A stretch of DNA of 64,000 nt, from contig NZ_SZVO01000007.1 in the NCBI RefSeq assembly GCF_005280585.1, positions 361,493-425,492 of the forward strand. Reading direction: 5' to 3'. A program made the position numbers and the translations under genes. The notes under the pieces are model-generated. The model saw only the letters and a program-made list of their open reading frames with translations, searched no databases and was not told the origin of the DNA. Below, piece by piece: positions 1 to 9,104 of the stretch (position 1 is the stretch's first letter; the number at the start of each line of letters is the position of its first letter). The stretch comes from Dyadobacter frigoris (lineage in GTDB: Bacteria > Bacteroidota > Bacteroidia > Cytophagales > Spirosomataceae).

Positions 1-916
1 TACCGAAATCAAATTTCATTCCGAATTCAACTATTTGATTATCTTTTTGTATTCAACAATTTCCCTTTCCGCAATCCCGAAGGGATGACATTATTATAGA
101 AAAATTACGACCCATTATCGTCCAAAACCCCAGCGGGGTGACATATTTTTACCGAAATCAAATTTCATTCCGAATTCAACTATCTGATTATCTTTTTGTA
201 TTCAACAATTTCCCTTTCCGCAATCCCGAAGGGATGACATTATTATAGAAAAATTACGACCCCTCATCATCCAAAACCCCAGCGGGGTGACATATTTTTA
301 CCGAAATCAAATTTCATTCCGAATTCAACTATCTGATTATCTTTATTGTATTCAACAATTTCCCTTTCCGCAATCCCGAAGGGATGACATTATTATAGAA
401 AAATTACAACCCATTATCGCCCAAAACCCCAGCGGGGTGACATATTTTTACCGAAATCAAATTTCATTCCGAATTCAACTATCTGATTATCTTTTTGTAT
501 TCAACAATTTCCCTTTCCGCAATCCCGAAGGGATGACATTATTATAGAAAAATTACGACCCATTATCGTCCAAAAACCCAGCGGGGTGACATATTTTTAC
601 CGAAATCAAATTTCATTCCGAATTCAACTATTTGATTATCTTTTTGTATTCAACAATTTCCCTTTCTGCAATCCCGAAGGGATGACATTATTATAGAAAA
701 ATTACGACCCATTATCGTCCAAAACCCCAGCGGGGTGACATATTTTTACCGAAATCAAATTTCATTCCGAATTCAACTATCTGATTATCCTTTTGTATTC
801 AACAATTTCCCTTTCCGCAATCCCGAAGGGATGACATTATTATAGAAATAATTACGACCCATTATCGTCCAAAACCCCAGCGGGGTGACATATTTTACCG
901 AAATCAAATTTCATTT
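1..916. repeat. Tandem array of a 149-bp unit with paired hairpins
   Basis: Six full copies start at 1, 150, 299, 449, 598 and 747, and a partial copy runs from 896 to about 916. The period is 149 bp, with one copy of 150 bp. The array continues past the left edge of the window, so the copy number is a minimum. Each unit holds two 13-nt palindromes with a 5-bp stem and 3-nt loop: ATCCCGAAGGGAT (first at 74-86) and ACCCCAGCGGGGT (first at 127-139). Each is followed by an A/T-rich 13-mer, GACATTATTATAG or GACATATTTTTAC. Copies differ by only a few bases. The period is not a multiple of three, so coding is unlikely. The layout resembles REP/BIME elements; the link to REP is inferred. Confidence 0.93.
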
Positions 917-993
917 TCTCAAAAAAGGAAATTCTCAATTTATCCTCCAAAGCATTTGTACAATAAAAACGCAATTTGTTATTAAATTCCTCG

Positions 994-1001
994 TAAATTT
1001 G
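994..1001 (+). promoter_or_regulatory. Candidate -7 element for asd
   Basis: TAAATTTG matches the Bacteroidota -7 consensus TAnnTTTG and lies about 85 bases before the asd start. A TTTG at 975-978 is closer than the usual -33 spacing, so only the -7 half is convincing. Confidence 0.3.
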
Positions 1002-1085
1002 CACCACTTTTCAAATCCGGCAGATTTTACCGGAATTTGTTGAGTTACAGACAATTTTACAAATCACATTAATCCTGGTTTTAGA

Positions 1086-2096
1086 ATGAAAATCGCAGTA
1101 GTAGGCGCTACCGGTTTGGTAGGCGGCGAAATCCTCAAAGTGCTCGAAGAGCGTAATTTCCCGGTGACGGAATTATTGGCCGTTGCATCTGAAAGATCTG
1201 TTGGTAAGGAAGTTACATTCAAGGGTAAACAGATTAAGGTAATCGGATTTGAGGATGCCATTGCAGCCAAACCTGAAATCGCAATATTTTCTGCCGGTGG
1301 CGGCACTTCTCTTGAACTTGCACCAAGATTTGCTGCGGCTGGAATTACCGTTATTGACAACTCATCTGCATGGAGAATGGACCCTACGAAGAAACTCGTG
1401 GTACCAGAAATCAATGCAATTACGTTAACGAAAGAAGATAAAATTATAGCGAATCCAAACTGCTCTACGATTCAGATGGTAGTGGTTTTGCATCCTTTAC
1501 ACCAAAAATATAAAATCAAACGTGTTGTTGTTTCGACATACCAGTCTGTAACTGGTACCGGAAAAGCAGCTGTTGACCAGCTTTTTGCTGAGCGTGCAGG
1601 AGATCACAGCATTTCAAAAGTGTATCCGCATCCGATCGATTTAAACGTTTTGCCTCACATCGATGTGTTCCTTGACAATGGATATACCAAAGAGGAAATG
1701 AAGATGACGAATGAGACGAAAAAAATTATGGGTGACGATAGTATTGCCGTAACAGCAACCACTGTTCGGATCCCAACAATTGGCGGTCATTCGGAAGCTG
1801 TTAATATTGAATTCGAAAATGAATTTGATCTTGATGAAGTTCGTCAGATTTTGAGTGAAGCAGAAGGTATTATTATCCAGGACGATCCTAAAAATTTCCT
1901 TTATCCAATGCCATTAACAGCACATGGAAAGGACGAAACTTTTGTGGGACGTATCCGTCGTGATGAATCTCAGCCTAAAACTTTGAACCTGTGGATCGTT
2001 GCAGATAACCTTCGTAAAGGTGCTGCTACCAATACGGTTCAAATCGCTGAATTCCTTGCAAAACATGATTTAGTTGGTGTTGCGCAGGAAGCGTAA
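1086..2096 (+). CDS. asd: Aspartate-semialdehyde dehydrogenase
   Basis: This cytoplasmic enzyme reduces aspartyl phosphate to aspartate semialdehyde with NADPH, the branch point to lysine/diaminopimelate, threonine and methionine. The 336 residues are the normal family length. The N-terminus carries the nucleotide-binding loop GATGLVGGEI (residues 8-17). The catalytic cysteine lies in NPNCSTIQ (C126), and the substrate-binding segment GGHSEAVNIEF follows near residue 235. The ATG at 1086 starts directly on the Rossmann strand MKIAVVGATG, so the start is firm. The gene is monocistronic: a strong hairpin follows 16 bases after the stop. Identity is very secure. Confidence 0.97.
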   Translation: MKIAVVGATGLVGGEILKVLEERNFPVTELLAVASERSVGKEVTFKGKQIKVIGFEDAIAAKPEIAIFSAGGGTSLELAPRFAAAGITVIDNSSAWRMDPTKKLVVPEINAITLTKEDKIIANPNCSTIQMVVVLHPLHQKYKIKRVVVSTYQSVTGTGKAAVDQLFAERAGDHSISKVYPHPIDLNVLPHIDVFLDNGYTKEEMKMTNETKKIMGDDSIAVTATTVRIPTIGGHSEAVNIEFENEFDLDEVRQILSEAEGIIIQDDPKNFLYPMPLTAHGKDETFVGRIRRDESQPKTLNLWIVADNLRKGAATNTVQIAEFLAKHDLVGVAQEA

Positions 2097-2112
2097 GGTT
2101 TTCCAAATACGT

Positions 2113-2160
2113 TAAAAACGAGAAAAGAGTGGCCGAATGGCCACTCTTTTCTCGTTTTTA
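2113..2160 (+). terminator. Rho-independent terminator of asd
   Basis: A perfect 22-bp stem (2113-2134 with 2139-2160) encloses a GAAT loop; the descending arm ends in a T-run. It sits just after asd and is symmetric enough to act from either side. Confidence 0.85.
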
Positions 2161-2202
2161 GGAAAATGATATTAATAATTCAACTAGAATATTATATGCA
2201 CT

Positions 2203-2355
2203 GCTCCATAGGAGCAACCTTTTTATAGCATTGGAATCTTGAATTAGTTAATTTTCACTCCGCAGGAGTGCCCTGGAAATTCAAGGAGGCTCCGATGGAG
2301 CAGGGAAATGTGTTAGTTCCATGCATTTATAGAAACAGGAGACTCCAAAGGAGCC
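2203..2355. repeat. Cluster of four CTCC-NNN-GGAG palindromes
   Basis: Four hairpins with 4-5-bp stems and 3-nt loops lie within 153 bases: GCTCCATAGGAGC (2203-2215), ACTCCGCAGGAGT (2257-2269), GCTCCGATGGAGC (2289-2301) and CTCCAAAGGAG (2343-2353). The first is followed by the 13-mer AACCTTTTTATAG, and a TTTATAG also lies at about 2326. Stem length, loop length and the TATAG tail match the hairpins of the arrays at 1-916 and 33 kb, although the stem sequence differs. The cluster lies between convergent asd and nuoD. It is probably a third REP-like family; that assignment is inferred. Confidence 0.7.
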
Positions 2356-2389
2356 ATTTCTAATTAATGATTTAATGCAATGAATATAC

Positions 2390-3607
2390 TTATCGGTCAA
2401 CCTCACCCATTACTACATCAATAGAACCAATAATCGCCACCAAATCCGCCAACAATGCACCTTTCGATAATTCTCCAATCACAGAAAGATTGTTAAACGA
2501 ACAAGCTCTCGCTTTGCATCGTACAGGGATATCTGAGCGACCGTCGGTACGGAAGAAAAATCCTAATTCTCCTTTTGGATTTTCAGCACGAACGTAAAAA
2601 TCCATTGCTTTGGGACGTATTTTCTTGGGTACCAGTGCCTGTGGATCAAAAGATGGCGTTCTTTTGTGATCTCCCTGCAACTGTACCAAACTTTGTTCTA
2701 TTATTTTTACAGATTCCCAACACTCTGCAACGCGAACCCAGGTTCTATCCCAGCAATCACCAACAGCACCCATTTTTCCTTCACCAATCGGAACATCAAA
2801 ATCAAGTTCGGGATAAACAGAATAGCCATCCACGCGACGTAAATCATAACGTAGTCCTGAAGCGCGAAGCATAGGACCCGTACAGCCATAGTTAATAGCT
2901 ACCGGCAAAGGAAGTACACCCACATTTGCAGTACGCTGAATGAAAATCTTGTTATCAACAACCAGTTGCTGTAATTCAACCAGTTTTGGCTTCAAATAAT
3001 TAATAAATTCCGAACACCGTTCTTCGAAACCAACAGGCAAGTCATAAAACAAACCGCCAATCCAGATATAATTATAAAGCATTCTTGCCCCGCATGTCCA
3101 TTCCAGCAAACGAAGAATCTGCTCACGATCACGCATCATCCATAAAAATGGCGTATAAGCGCCAATATCCATAGCATATGTACCAAGAGCAACAAAGTGA
3201 GAGGCCAAACGATTTAATTCAGCAACTACAACACGTATATATTCAATTCGTTTCGGAATATCGTTTTCAATGCCAAGCATTCTTTCCACACCCATCACAT
3301 AGGCATGTTCAGAATTCATCGCCGCTACATAATCCATCCGGTCAACGTAAGGAATGATCTGGTTGAAAGGGAGTGATTCTGCATGTTTTTCAAAACAGCG
3401 GTGCAGGTAACCTATATGAGGTACTACATCAACGACAACTTCTCCATCCGTAACTACCTCCAGTCGCAAAACACCATGTGTAGAAGGATGTTGCGGTCCC
3501 ATGTTGAGCACCATTTCTTCCGTACGAAGCGTTTCGGAGTTGTATTTATTTGGAGCAGAAACTGAAAGATATTCAGGACGGTATTCGTATTGAATGGCTT
3601 GACTCAT
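2390..3607 (-). CDS. nuoD: NADH-quinone oxidoreductase subunit D
   Basis: This is the 49-kDa-type subunit of respiratory complex I, part of the peripheral arm that forms the quinone site, related to the large subunit of NiFe hydrogenases. The 405 residues run from [15 protein letters not shown]. Family motifs include [14 protein letters not shown] near residue 37, the segment [15 protein letters not shown], and the C-terminal GEVDR. An upstream in-frame start would add 16 residues with no family match, so the ATG at 3607 is preferred. No other nuo gene is nearby: downstream are palindromes and convergent asd, and upstream is an unrelated hydrolase. Subunit D therefore lies apart from its complex partners here. 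Confidence 0.93.
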   Translation of the reverse strand: MSQAIQYEYRPEYLSVSAPNKYNSETLRTEEMVLNMGPQHPSTHGVLRLEVVTDGEVVVDVVPHIGYLHRCFEKHAESLPFNQIIPYVDRMDYVAAMNSEHAYVMGVERMLGIENDIPKRIEYIRVVVAELNRLASHFVALGTYAMDIGAYTPFLWMMRDREQILRLLEWTCGARMLYNYIWIGGLFYDLPVGFEERCSEFINYLKPKLVELQQLVVDNKIFIQRTANVGVLPLPVAINYGCTGPMLRASGLRYDLRRVDGYSVYPELDFDVPIGEGKMGAVGDCWDRTWVRVAECWESVKIIEQSLVQLQGDHKRTPSFDPQALVPKKIRPKAMDFYVRAENPKGELGFFFRTDGRSDIPVRCKARACSFNNLSVIGELSKGALLADLVAIIGSIDVVMGEVDR

Positions 3608-3640
3608 GATATATTCTATTTTCCTTATCAGAAATTCATT

Positions 3641-3648
3641 CAAATATA
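3641..3648 (-). promoter_or_regulatory. Candidate -7 element for nuoD
   Basis: Read on the minus strand this is TATATTTG, a full match to TAnnTTTG, 34 bases before the preferred nuoD ATG. I see no clear -33 TTG. It would allow nuoD to be transcribed independently of the upstream hydrolase gene. Confidence 0.35.
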
Positions 3649-3694
3649 AGAACAAAAAGCGGTCGGAATTGATCCGGTTTCTAATACTATTTTC

Positions 3695-5296
3695 TCAGAA
3701 TCTCTGTAATTTCTGATCCGAAACTTGAACTTTCAACGGGCCAATAGGACGTCCCTCGTTATGCAAACGGTCAACAGCAGTAATATAGTACACGTATCTT
3801 TTTCCTGACTGAACTGTTGTATCAACAAATTTTTCTCCCTCATACGCCATACCCAAAATCTTTCTCGGGTCATATGCTGAGGGCTTTTCATCCGGTAGAA
3901 AACGGTAGATTACATAATAAGTAGCCGTTTCCCCGTCTGTTGCAGGATCCGGTTTTTCCCAGAATAATTCCAAACCGTTTGTCAGCAAAGTAGCTTTCAG
4001 ACTTTTTGGTGTAAGCGGCGGAATCGCGTCTTTCCAACTCATCGTTGGTACCAATGCGGGATAACGGAACAAATCATTTCTTAAAGAATCAACAAAGCCC
4101 AGGTTATTATTTTTGAGGGAGCGTGAGCTAAAAAAGATAGTTCCCTCAGCCTCATTTTCACGGGAGTAACGGACTTGCCCTGGTATTTCTGTCGGATTCT
4201 GCCACTGCGTATCCTTTTCTTTTCCTCCTACACGATAAGCGCCCAGCCCAACATAAAAATGACGGCCATAACAATTTTCGGCCCACCAGTCGACCAGATT
4301 TTTGTACGGAACTCTGCCAAATCTTGAAGAAAAATAAACCTGCGGCGCAATATAATCAACCCAACCTTCGCGAACCCATTTTCGACTGTCGGCAAAAAGA
4401 TCATCATAAGAAGCAAGTGCGCCGTATGTTTTTGACCCTTCCGCATCGTTGCCTTTATTTCTCCATACACCACACGGACTAATACCAAATTTGATTCTGG
4501 GATTTACTGCCATTAAAGCGTCGTGTATTTGTTTGACAAGCAAATCCACATTATTTCTCCGCCAGTCATTTTTATTAGAAAACCCTTGTCCGTATTGTCT
4601 GAATGTTGCGTCATCATTAATAACCTGACCAGCGACGGCATAAGGATAAAAATAATCATCAAAATGAATACCGTCCACATCATAATTTTTGGCAACATTG
4701 ACCGCTATTTCCGTAATAAACTGACGAACAGCAGGAATTCCGAAATTGAATAATTTATACCCGTCATAACTCAGAATCCAGTCAGGATGCGTACGGCTCA
4801 TATTCTCCGAAGAAACACTTGTGGACGATTTGTGAACGAGTCGATTCAAATTTAACCAGGCATGAAATTCCAGGCCGCGCCTGTGTGATTCCTTAATCAT
4901 ATATTCCATCGGATCCCACATAGGGTCAGGCCGACGCCCTTGCTGCCCTGTTAACCACTCAGACCATGGCTCATTACTTTTTGCATAAAAGGCATCACCC
5001 GCAGCCCGGACCTGCACAAAAACGGCGTTCATTCCGGCCCTTTTATGAAAATCAAGAAGATTCGAAAACTCGTTCCGCTGTTCATCAGGCACAAGATTTT
5101 TACTGCTGGGCCAGTCGATGTTATCAACCGTCGCGATCCAAACTGCCCTGAATTCTCGTTTTGGAGGATAAATATCTTCAAATTCTGTGCTTTGGGCTTT
5201 ACAGCCTTCCAGCAAAAAAATGGCCAGCAGCAAGGTAAACGCAATAATTGGAATTTTTTTCACTATATAACGAATGCAAAATGTTAATCCGATCAA
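3695..5296 (-). CDS. Family-10-like glycosyl hydrolase lipoprotein (DUF187/GHL10)
   Basis: This is a predicted exported lipoprotein of 533 residues. A hydrophobic N-terminal segment ends in the lipobox LLEGC (cysteine near residue 32). The catalytic module of the GHL10/DUF187 type starts at REFRAVWIATVDNIDWPS and covers about residues 45-370. Within it, the barrel segment GIHFDDYFYPY and the segment DYIAPQVYF are typical. A fibronectin-III-like domain follows at about residues 420-515. The family is thought to act on glycans, possibly peptidoglycan, but the substrate is not known. It is read in the same direction as nuoD, 87 bases upstream. The ATG at 5296 is the only Met before the signal peptide. 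Confidence 0.87.
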   Translation of the reverse strand: MIGLTFCIRYIVKKIPIIAFTLLLAIFLLEGCKAQSTEFEDIYPPKREFRAVWIATVDNIDWPSSKNLVPDEQRNEFSNLLDFHKRAGMNAVFVQVRAAGDAFYAKSNEPWSEWLTGQQGRRPDPMWDPMEYMIKESHRRGLEFHAWLNLNRLVHKSSTSVSSENMSRTHPDWILSYDGYKLFNFGIPAVRQFITEIAVNVAKNYDVDGIHFDDYFYPYAVAGQVINDDATFRQYGQGFSNKNDWRRNNVDLLVKQIHDALMAVNPRIKFGISPCGVWRNKGNDAEGSKTYGALASYDDLFADSRKWVREGWVDYIAPQVYFSSRFGRVPYKNLVDWWAENCYGRHFYVGLGAYRVGGKEKDTQWQNPTEIPGQVRYSRENEAEGTIFFSSRSLKNNNLGFVDSLRNDLFRYPALVPTMSWKDAIPPLTPKSLKATLLTNGLELFWEKPDPATDGETATYYVIYRFLPDEKPSAYDPRKILGMAYEGEKFVDTTVQSGKRYVYYITAVDRLHNEGRPIGPLKVQVSDQKLQRF

Positions 5297-5489
5297 AGTA
5301 ACGTATTTTAGACCAAAGTTAGCCGAGAAGTTGTTTAATTTGTCTTATCAGCAAATAAACATCCCGGTATTATTGTTATTGTGAATAATTTTTCTGGATA
5401 TTTATTGTGTAATTACAAGGATTTTTTGTGACGAACTCCCAAGAAATTACCAAAATATACCGCTATAACGTTTTAACCTATCTCCCATA

Positions 5490-7304
5490 TTGGAACCATT
5501 TGTAAAAACAACTAAAAAAAACGTCCTTTTTGAAATAGCCTGGGAGGTTTGTAATCAGGTCGGTGGGATTTATACCGTTATCAGAACCAAGGTGCCGGCG
5601 ATGGTCGAGAAGTGGGATGATAATTATTATTTGCTTGGGCCTTATTTTGAAAAGAAAGCATCGGCCGAGTTTGAAGAAATTACAGATCTTGATGATACCA
5701 ATGTAGGTAAAACAGTGCGCAGACTGCGTGAAATGGGCTATACAGTTCATTACGGATTCTGGCTTGTAACCGGCAAACCACGCGTTGTACTTTTTGATCT
5801 GGAAAGTATCAATCATGAGCTGGATACCATTAAGTACAATCTCTGGGAGAAAAACCGCATTTCAACCATTAATACCGAACCATTGGTTAACCAGACATTA
5901 TGTTTTGGTGAAATGGTGCGTATTTATTTGAAAGAATATGCAGAAGAAAATGCGCGAAGAGAGGATATTTCTGCACAATTCCACGAGTGGATGGCGAGCA
6001 GCGGACTTCCTGATCTGAAAAGAGAAAACGTAAAAATTGCTACAACTTTTACTACGCACGCCACCATGCTGGGCCGTTATCTTGCACAGAATGTTGACGG
6101 GTTTTACAGTAAACTTCCATTTTTTGACTGGGAACAGGAAGCGAAAAATTACAACATTGTAACCCAGGCCTCTATTGAAAGATTTGCAGCATTAAGTGCG
6201 CACGTTTTAACAACGGTTAGTGACGTAACAGCGCGTGAATGTGAAGTTTTCCTGGGAAGAATGCCGGATCTGGTTACGCCGAATGGGCTAAATGTTGTTC
6301 GTTTTCAGGCAGTTCATGAATTCCAGAATCTGCATTTGAAATACAAAGAAAGGATTCACGAGTTTGTATTAGGGCATTTCTTTCCGAGTTATTCTTTTGA
6401 CCTTGACAAAACGCTTTACTTCTTCACCTCAGGCCGTTACGAATTTAGTAATAAGGGCTACGACTTGACTCTTGAAGCATTGGCAAGGCTGAATTACAAA
6501 ATGGTACAGGCTAATATGGACATGACGGTTGTGATGTTCATCGTGACCAAACAGCCTTATTATTCTGTAAATCCGGATGTATTGCAGTCGCGAGCTGTGT
6601 TGAATGAATTGCAGGAAACTTGTACAGCGATTGAAAAAGAAGTTGGCGAGAAACTTTTCCTGGCTGCGGCTTCGGGCGTGGATCATAAGATGCCGGATCT
6701 AAATAATTTCGTAGATGAGTACTGGCGCCTTCGCTTACGCCGTACGATCCAGACCTGGAAAACGGACAAGTTGCCGGCATTTGTTACACATGATTTGAAA
6801 CAGGAAGACGGAATTACAGATTTTTGCAGAAAAGCAAATCTGATCAACAACGAACGTGACCGTGTAAAAATCGTTTATCACCCGGATTTTATTTCTTCAA
6901 CAAATCCATTATTCGGACTTGATTACGGACAATTTGTGCGCGGCTGTCACTTAGGCGTTTTCCCAAGTTATTACGAACCATGGGGCTATACTCCGCTTGA
7001 ATGTGTTGTTCGTGGGGTTCCGACTGTAACGAGTGACTTATCAGGATTTGGTGATTATATCATGCAGATCATGCGCGATTACGAAAACCGCGGAATTTAT
7101 GTGATCAACCGTAAGTCCCAGACTTATGCTCAGGCAGCTGATCAAATGGCTGATATTCTTTTCAAATTTGTAAAGATGCAGCGCCGCGACCGTATTATGC
7201 AGCGTAACCGCGTTGAAAATATTTCTGATGTTTTTGACTGGATGAATTTGAGATCGTATTATGACACGGCTCATGATTTGGCGACAAAGAGGAGGAAACC
7301 ATAA
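5490..7304 (+). CDS. Glycogen synthase, GT3 (eukaryote-type) family
   Basis: This cytoplasmic glycosyltransferase is predicted to extend alpha-1,4-glucan from UDP-glucose. It belongs to family GT3, the animal/fungal type, rather than the bacterial GlgA type (GT5). Signatures are FEIAWEVCNQVGGIYTVI at residues 14-31 and the E-x7-E motif in SYYEPWGYTPLECVVRG near residues 491-507. The length of 604 residues is close to bacterial GT3 members and shorter than the human enzyme. The start codon is TTG: no in-frame ATG lies nearby upstream, and the next Met (residue 37) would cut into the conserved N-terminus. It stands alone and is followed by a long-loop hairpin. Confidence 0.93.
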   Translation: MEPFVKTTKKNVLFEIAWEVCNQVGGIYTVIRTKVPAMVEKWDDNYYLLGPYFEKKASAEFEEITDLDDTNVGKTVRRLREMGYTVHYGFWLVTGKPRVVLFDLESINHELDTIKYNLWEKNRISTINTEPLVNQTLCFGEMVRIYLKEYAEENARREDISAQFHEWMASSGLPDLKRENVKIATTFTTHATMLGRYLAQNVDGFYSKLPFFDWEQEAKNYNIVTQASIERFAALSAHVLTTVSDVTARECEVFLGRMPDLVTPNGLNVVRFQAVHEFQNLHLKYKERIHEFVLGHFFPSYSFDLDKTLYFFTSGRYEFSNKGYDLTLEALARLNYKMVQANMDMTVVMFIVTKQPYYSVNPDVLQSRAVLNELQETCTAIEKEVGEKLFLAAASGVDHKMPDLNNFVDEYWRLRLRRTIQTWKTDKLPAFVTHDLKQEDGITDFCRKANLINNERDRVKIVYHPDFISSTNPLFGLDYGQFVRGCHLGVFPSYYEPWGYTPLECVVRGVPTVTSDLSGFGDYIMQIMRDYENRGIYVINRKSQTYAQAADQMADILFKFVKMQRRDRIMQRNRVENISDVFDWMNLRSYYDTAHDLATKRRKP

Positions 7305-7350
7305 TGACGTTAAGTTTATAGCGACGACACAGATAACAATTTGTTTTAAG

Positions 7351-7414
7351 CCTGATTAAATTTATATTGTTGAAGATTTGTTTCTTTTCCAGTAGAATTT
7401 TAATCAGGTTTTTA
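7351..7414 (+). terminator. Probable terminator after the glycogen synthase
   Basis: CCTGATTAAA (7351-7360) pairs perfectly with TTTAATCAGG (7399-7408) and a T-rich tract follows directly. The 38-base loop is long for an intrinsic terminator, which lowers confidence. Confidence 0.5.
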
Positions 7415-7434
7415 TTTTAATACCTACGCTCCGA

Positions 7435-7731
7435 ATGAATAATCTACAAAATTTACAACACAAGCTTTCAGGCTTTTGGAGCGATAAACCTGTCAAAAAG
7501 GCTTATTTATTTGGCTCTGCGGCAAGAGAGGAATTGTTGCCGGAAAGCGATATAGACATTTTAGTAGAGCTTGACCAAAGTAAACTCATAGGAATGATCG
7601 AGTATATTAAAATAATTGAGGCTCTGGAAAGTTTGCTGGAAAGAAAAGTGGATCTCGTTACAACTGATGGATTATCTCCCCATATCCAACCGTCAATTGA
7701 CCGCGAAAAATTGCTGATTTATGAAGAATAA
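7435..7731 (+). CDS. mntA: MNT-domain nucleotidyltransferase antitoxin
   Basis: This small protein (98 residues) is a minimal nucleotidyltransferase. It carries GSAAREELLPESDIDILV at residues 27-44, giving the GS and D-x-D metal-binding residues (D39, D41) of the polymerase-beta fold. In characterised MntA/HepT pairs this enzyme neutralises the HEPN toxin by adding AMP to a tyrosine. Here it is directly upstream of such a toxin, and the two genes overlap by 11 bases, which implies translational coupling. Antitoxin-first order matches that logic. Assignment to the pair is strong; activity is inferred. Confidence 0.88.
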   Translation: MNNLQNLQHKLSGFWSDKPVKKAYLFGSAAREELLPESDIDILVELDQSKLIGMIEYIKIIEALESLLERKVDLVTTDGLSPHIQPSIDREKLLIYEE

Positions 7732-8071
7732 CTTAGGCGACCCTGAGCGTTTGGCGCATATTCTTGAAGCCATTGAAAATATCGAGATGTTTCTTCAAAA
7801 TATGGATTTCGCTGAGTTTGAAATCAGTAAATTGCATCTTTCAGCAACTGAACGTCAACTGGAAATAATTGGAGAAGCTACCGCTTCAATCTCTTCAGAT
7901 ACCAAATTAAAATTTCCCGAAATTGAATGGCAGCCTATTAAACGGTTTAGAAATATTATTGCGCATGAGTACTTTGGTGTAAGTACTCAGATTTTATGGG
8001 GTGTTGTTAGAAAAGAATTGCCGACGCTAAAACTTCAAATCCAAAATGCTATTGACCACTTGAATAGATAG
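7721..8071 (+). CDS. hepT: HEPN-domain RNase toxin (HepT-like)
   Basis: This is a predicted HEPN-fold ribonuclease toxin of 116 residues. The active-site motif R-x4-H-x-Y is intact in RNIIAHEY (R77, H82, Y84). R and H form the RNase site, and the tyrosine is the position modified by MntA in studied systems. The N-terminal half contains the usual helical segment ending in ERQLEIIGEA. Its ATG overlaps the end of the antitoxin gene. With an intact motif and an intact partner the module looks functional. DUF86 is the older family name. Confidence 0.88.
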   Translation: MKNNLGDPERLAHILEAIENIEMFLQNMDFAEFEISKLHLSATERQLEIIGEATASISSDTKLKFPEIEWQPIKRFRNIIAHEYFGVSTQILWGVVRKELPTLKLQIQNAIDHLNR

Positions 8072-8179
8072 CTTCTAAAACATAATTCTTATAATTCAAT
8101 AACCTGCACTTCCAGCCTTCTCTCTTGAATTTATAAAAAAATTCAAGACCTTCACCATAGAATATTATACCAACAAAGC

Positions 8180-9016
8180 ATGAATTACGTAGAAGTACAA
8201 CTGGAACTTGAATCTGAATTTACAGAAATATTAATGGCTGAACTTGCCGAGGCAGGTTTTGAATCTTTTGTGGAAACCGACGAAGGTTTGCAGGCTTATA
8301 TTATTGAAGAAGATTTCAATGAAACCGTTTTACAGGACCTAATTGCCAAATACAGTGAGATTACCGCAATTTCGAGTTCCTGGAAATCGTTAGAAAGGAA
8401 GAACTGGAATGAGGAATGGGAAAGAAGTTATGAGCCAATTGAAGTAGGAAATGACATCCGTATTCGGGCAACTTTTCATGAGCCGGATCCGACTTTTACT
8501 TACGATTTGCTCATTCAGCCTAAAATGTCATTTGGAACCGGTCACCACGAAACGACCTGGCTTGTTATGAACGAGCAACTAAACTTGCCTCATGCGGGTC
8601 TTTCGATTATGGACGTTGGCTGCGGAACAGGAATTTTGGCAATTTTAGCATCAAAACTGGGAGCCACAAGTTTATTAGGCTTCGATATTGACGAATGGGC
8701 GGTGGAAAATACCGTTGAGAATTTTTCAATGAATGGCTTGGGCGAGGAGGCGGAAGTATTTAAAGGAACCATTAATGAAGTTCAGGCAGAAAAACAATTT
8801 GGCGGCATTCTCGCCAATATCAATAGAAATATTTTACTGGAAGAAATTCCAAAATATGTAAAGCACCTATTGCCGGGCGGTTGGCTTGTCACCAGCGGAT
8901 TCTATGAAATGGATCAGTCTGATATCGAAAAATGTGCCGCAGAAACCGGATTAAAAAAATTAAGATCCAATACACGAAACCAATGGGCAACCGTTGTTTT
9001 TGAGAAAGAAAAATAG
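8180..9016 (+). CDS. prmA: Ribosomal protein L11 methyltransferase
   Basis: This is a cytoplasmic SAM-dependent methyltransferase that modifies ribosomal protein L11. The 278 residues show the N-terminal substrate domain (about 1-90), then MSFGTGHHETTWLV near residue 118, then SAM motif I DVGCGTGILAI near residue 146, and LANINRNILLEEIP near residue 212. All PrmA hallmarks are present. It is preceded by a 108-base gap after the toxin gene, so it is probably a separate unit. A 14-bp inverted repeat follows the stop. Confidence 0.95.
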   Translation: MNYVEVQLELESEFTEILMAELAEAGFESFVETDEGLQAYIIEEDFNETVLQDLIAKYSEITAISSSWKSLERKNWNEEWERSYEPIEVGNDIRIRATFHEPDPTFTYDLLIQPKMSFGTGHHETTWLVMNEQLNLPHAGLSIMDVGCGTGILAILASKLGATSLLGFDIDEWAVENTVENFSMNGLGEEAEVFKGTINEVQAEKQFGGILANINRNILLEEIPKYVKHLLPGGWLVTSGFYEMDQSDIEKCAAETGLKKLRSNTRNQWATVVFEKEK

Positions 9017-9025
9017 ATCCTGCGA

Positions 9026-9071
9026 ATTAAGCTATTGAACTGATTAATTCGTTAGATTTCAATAGCTTAAT
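9026..9071 (+). terminator. Inverted repeat after prmA, possible terminator
   Basis: ATTAAGCTATTGAA (9026-9039) and TTCAATAGCTTAAT (9058-9071) are a perfect 14-bp inverted repeat with an 18-base loop. No T-run follows, so it may be a transcript-end stabilising hairpin. Confidence 0.45.
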
Positions 9072-9104
9072 ATAAAACTATAAGGCCAACTTTTGACATA
9101 CTAC

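Noticed and set aside
287..547. 86-codon open frame in the tandem array
   Set aside because: It simply reads through two repeat units, contains the hairpins, and the 149-bp period shifts the frame between copies. No family match.
1..916. Possible CRISPR array
   Set aside because: Whole 149-bp units repeat with no unique spacers, and no cas genes are near.
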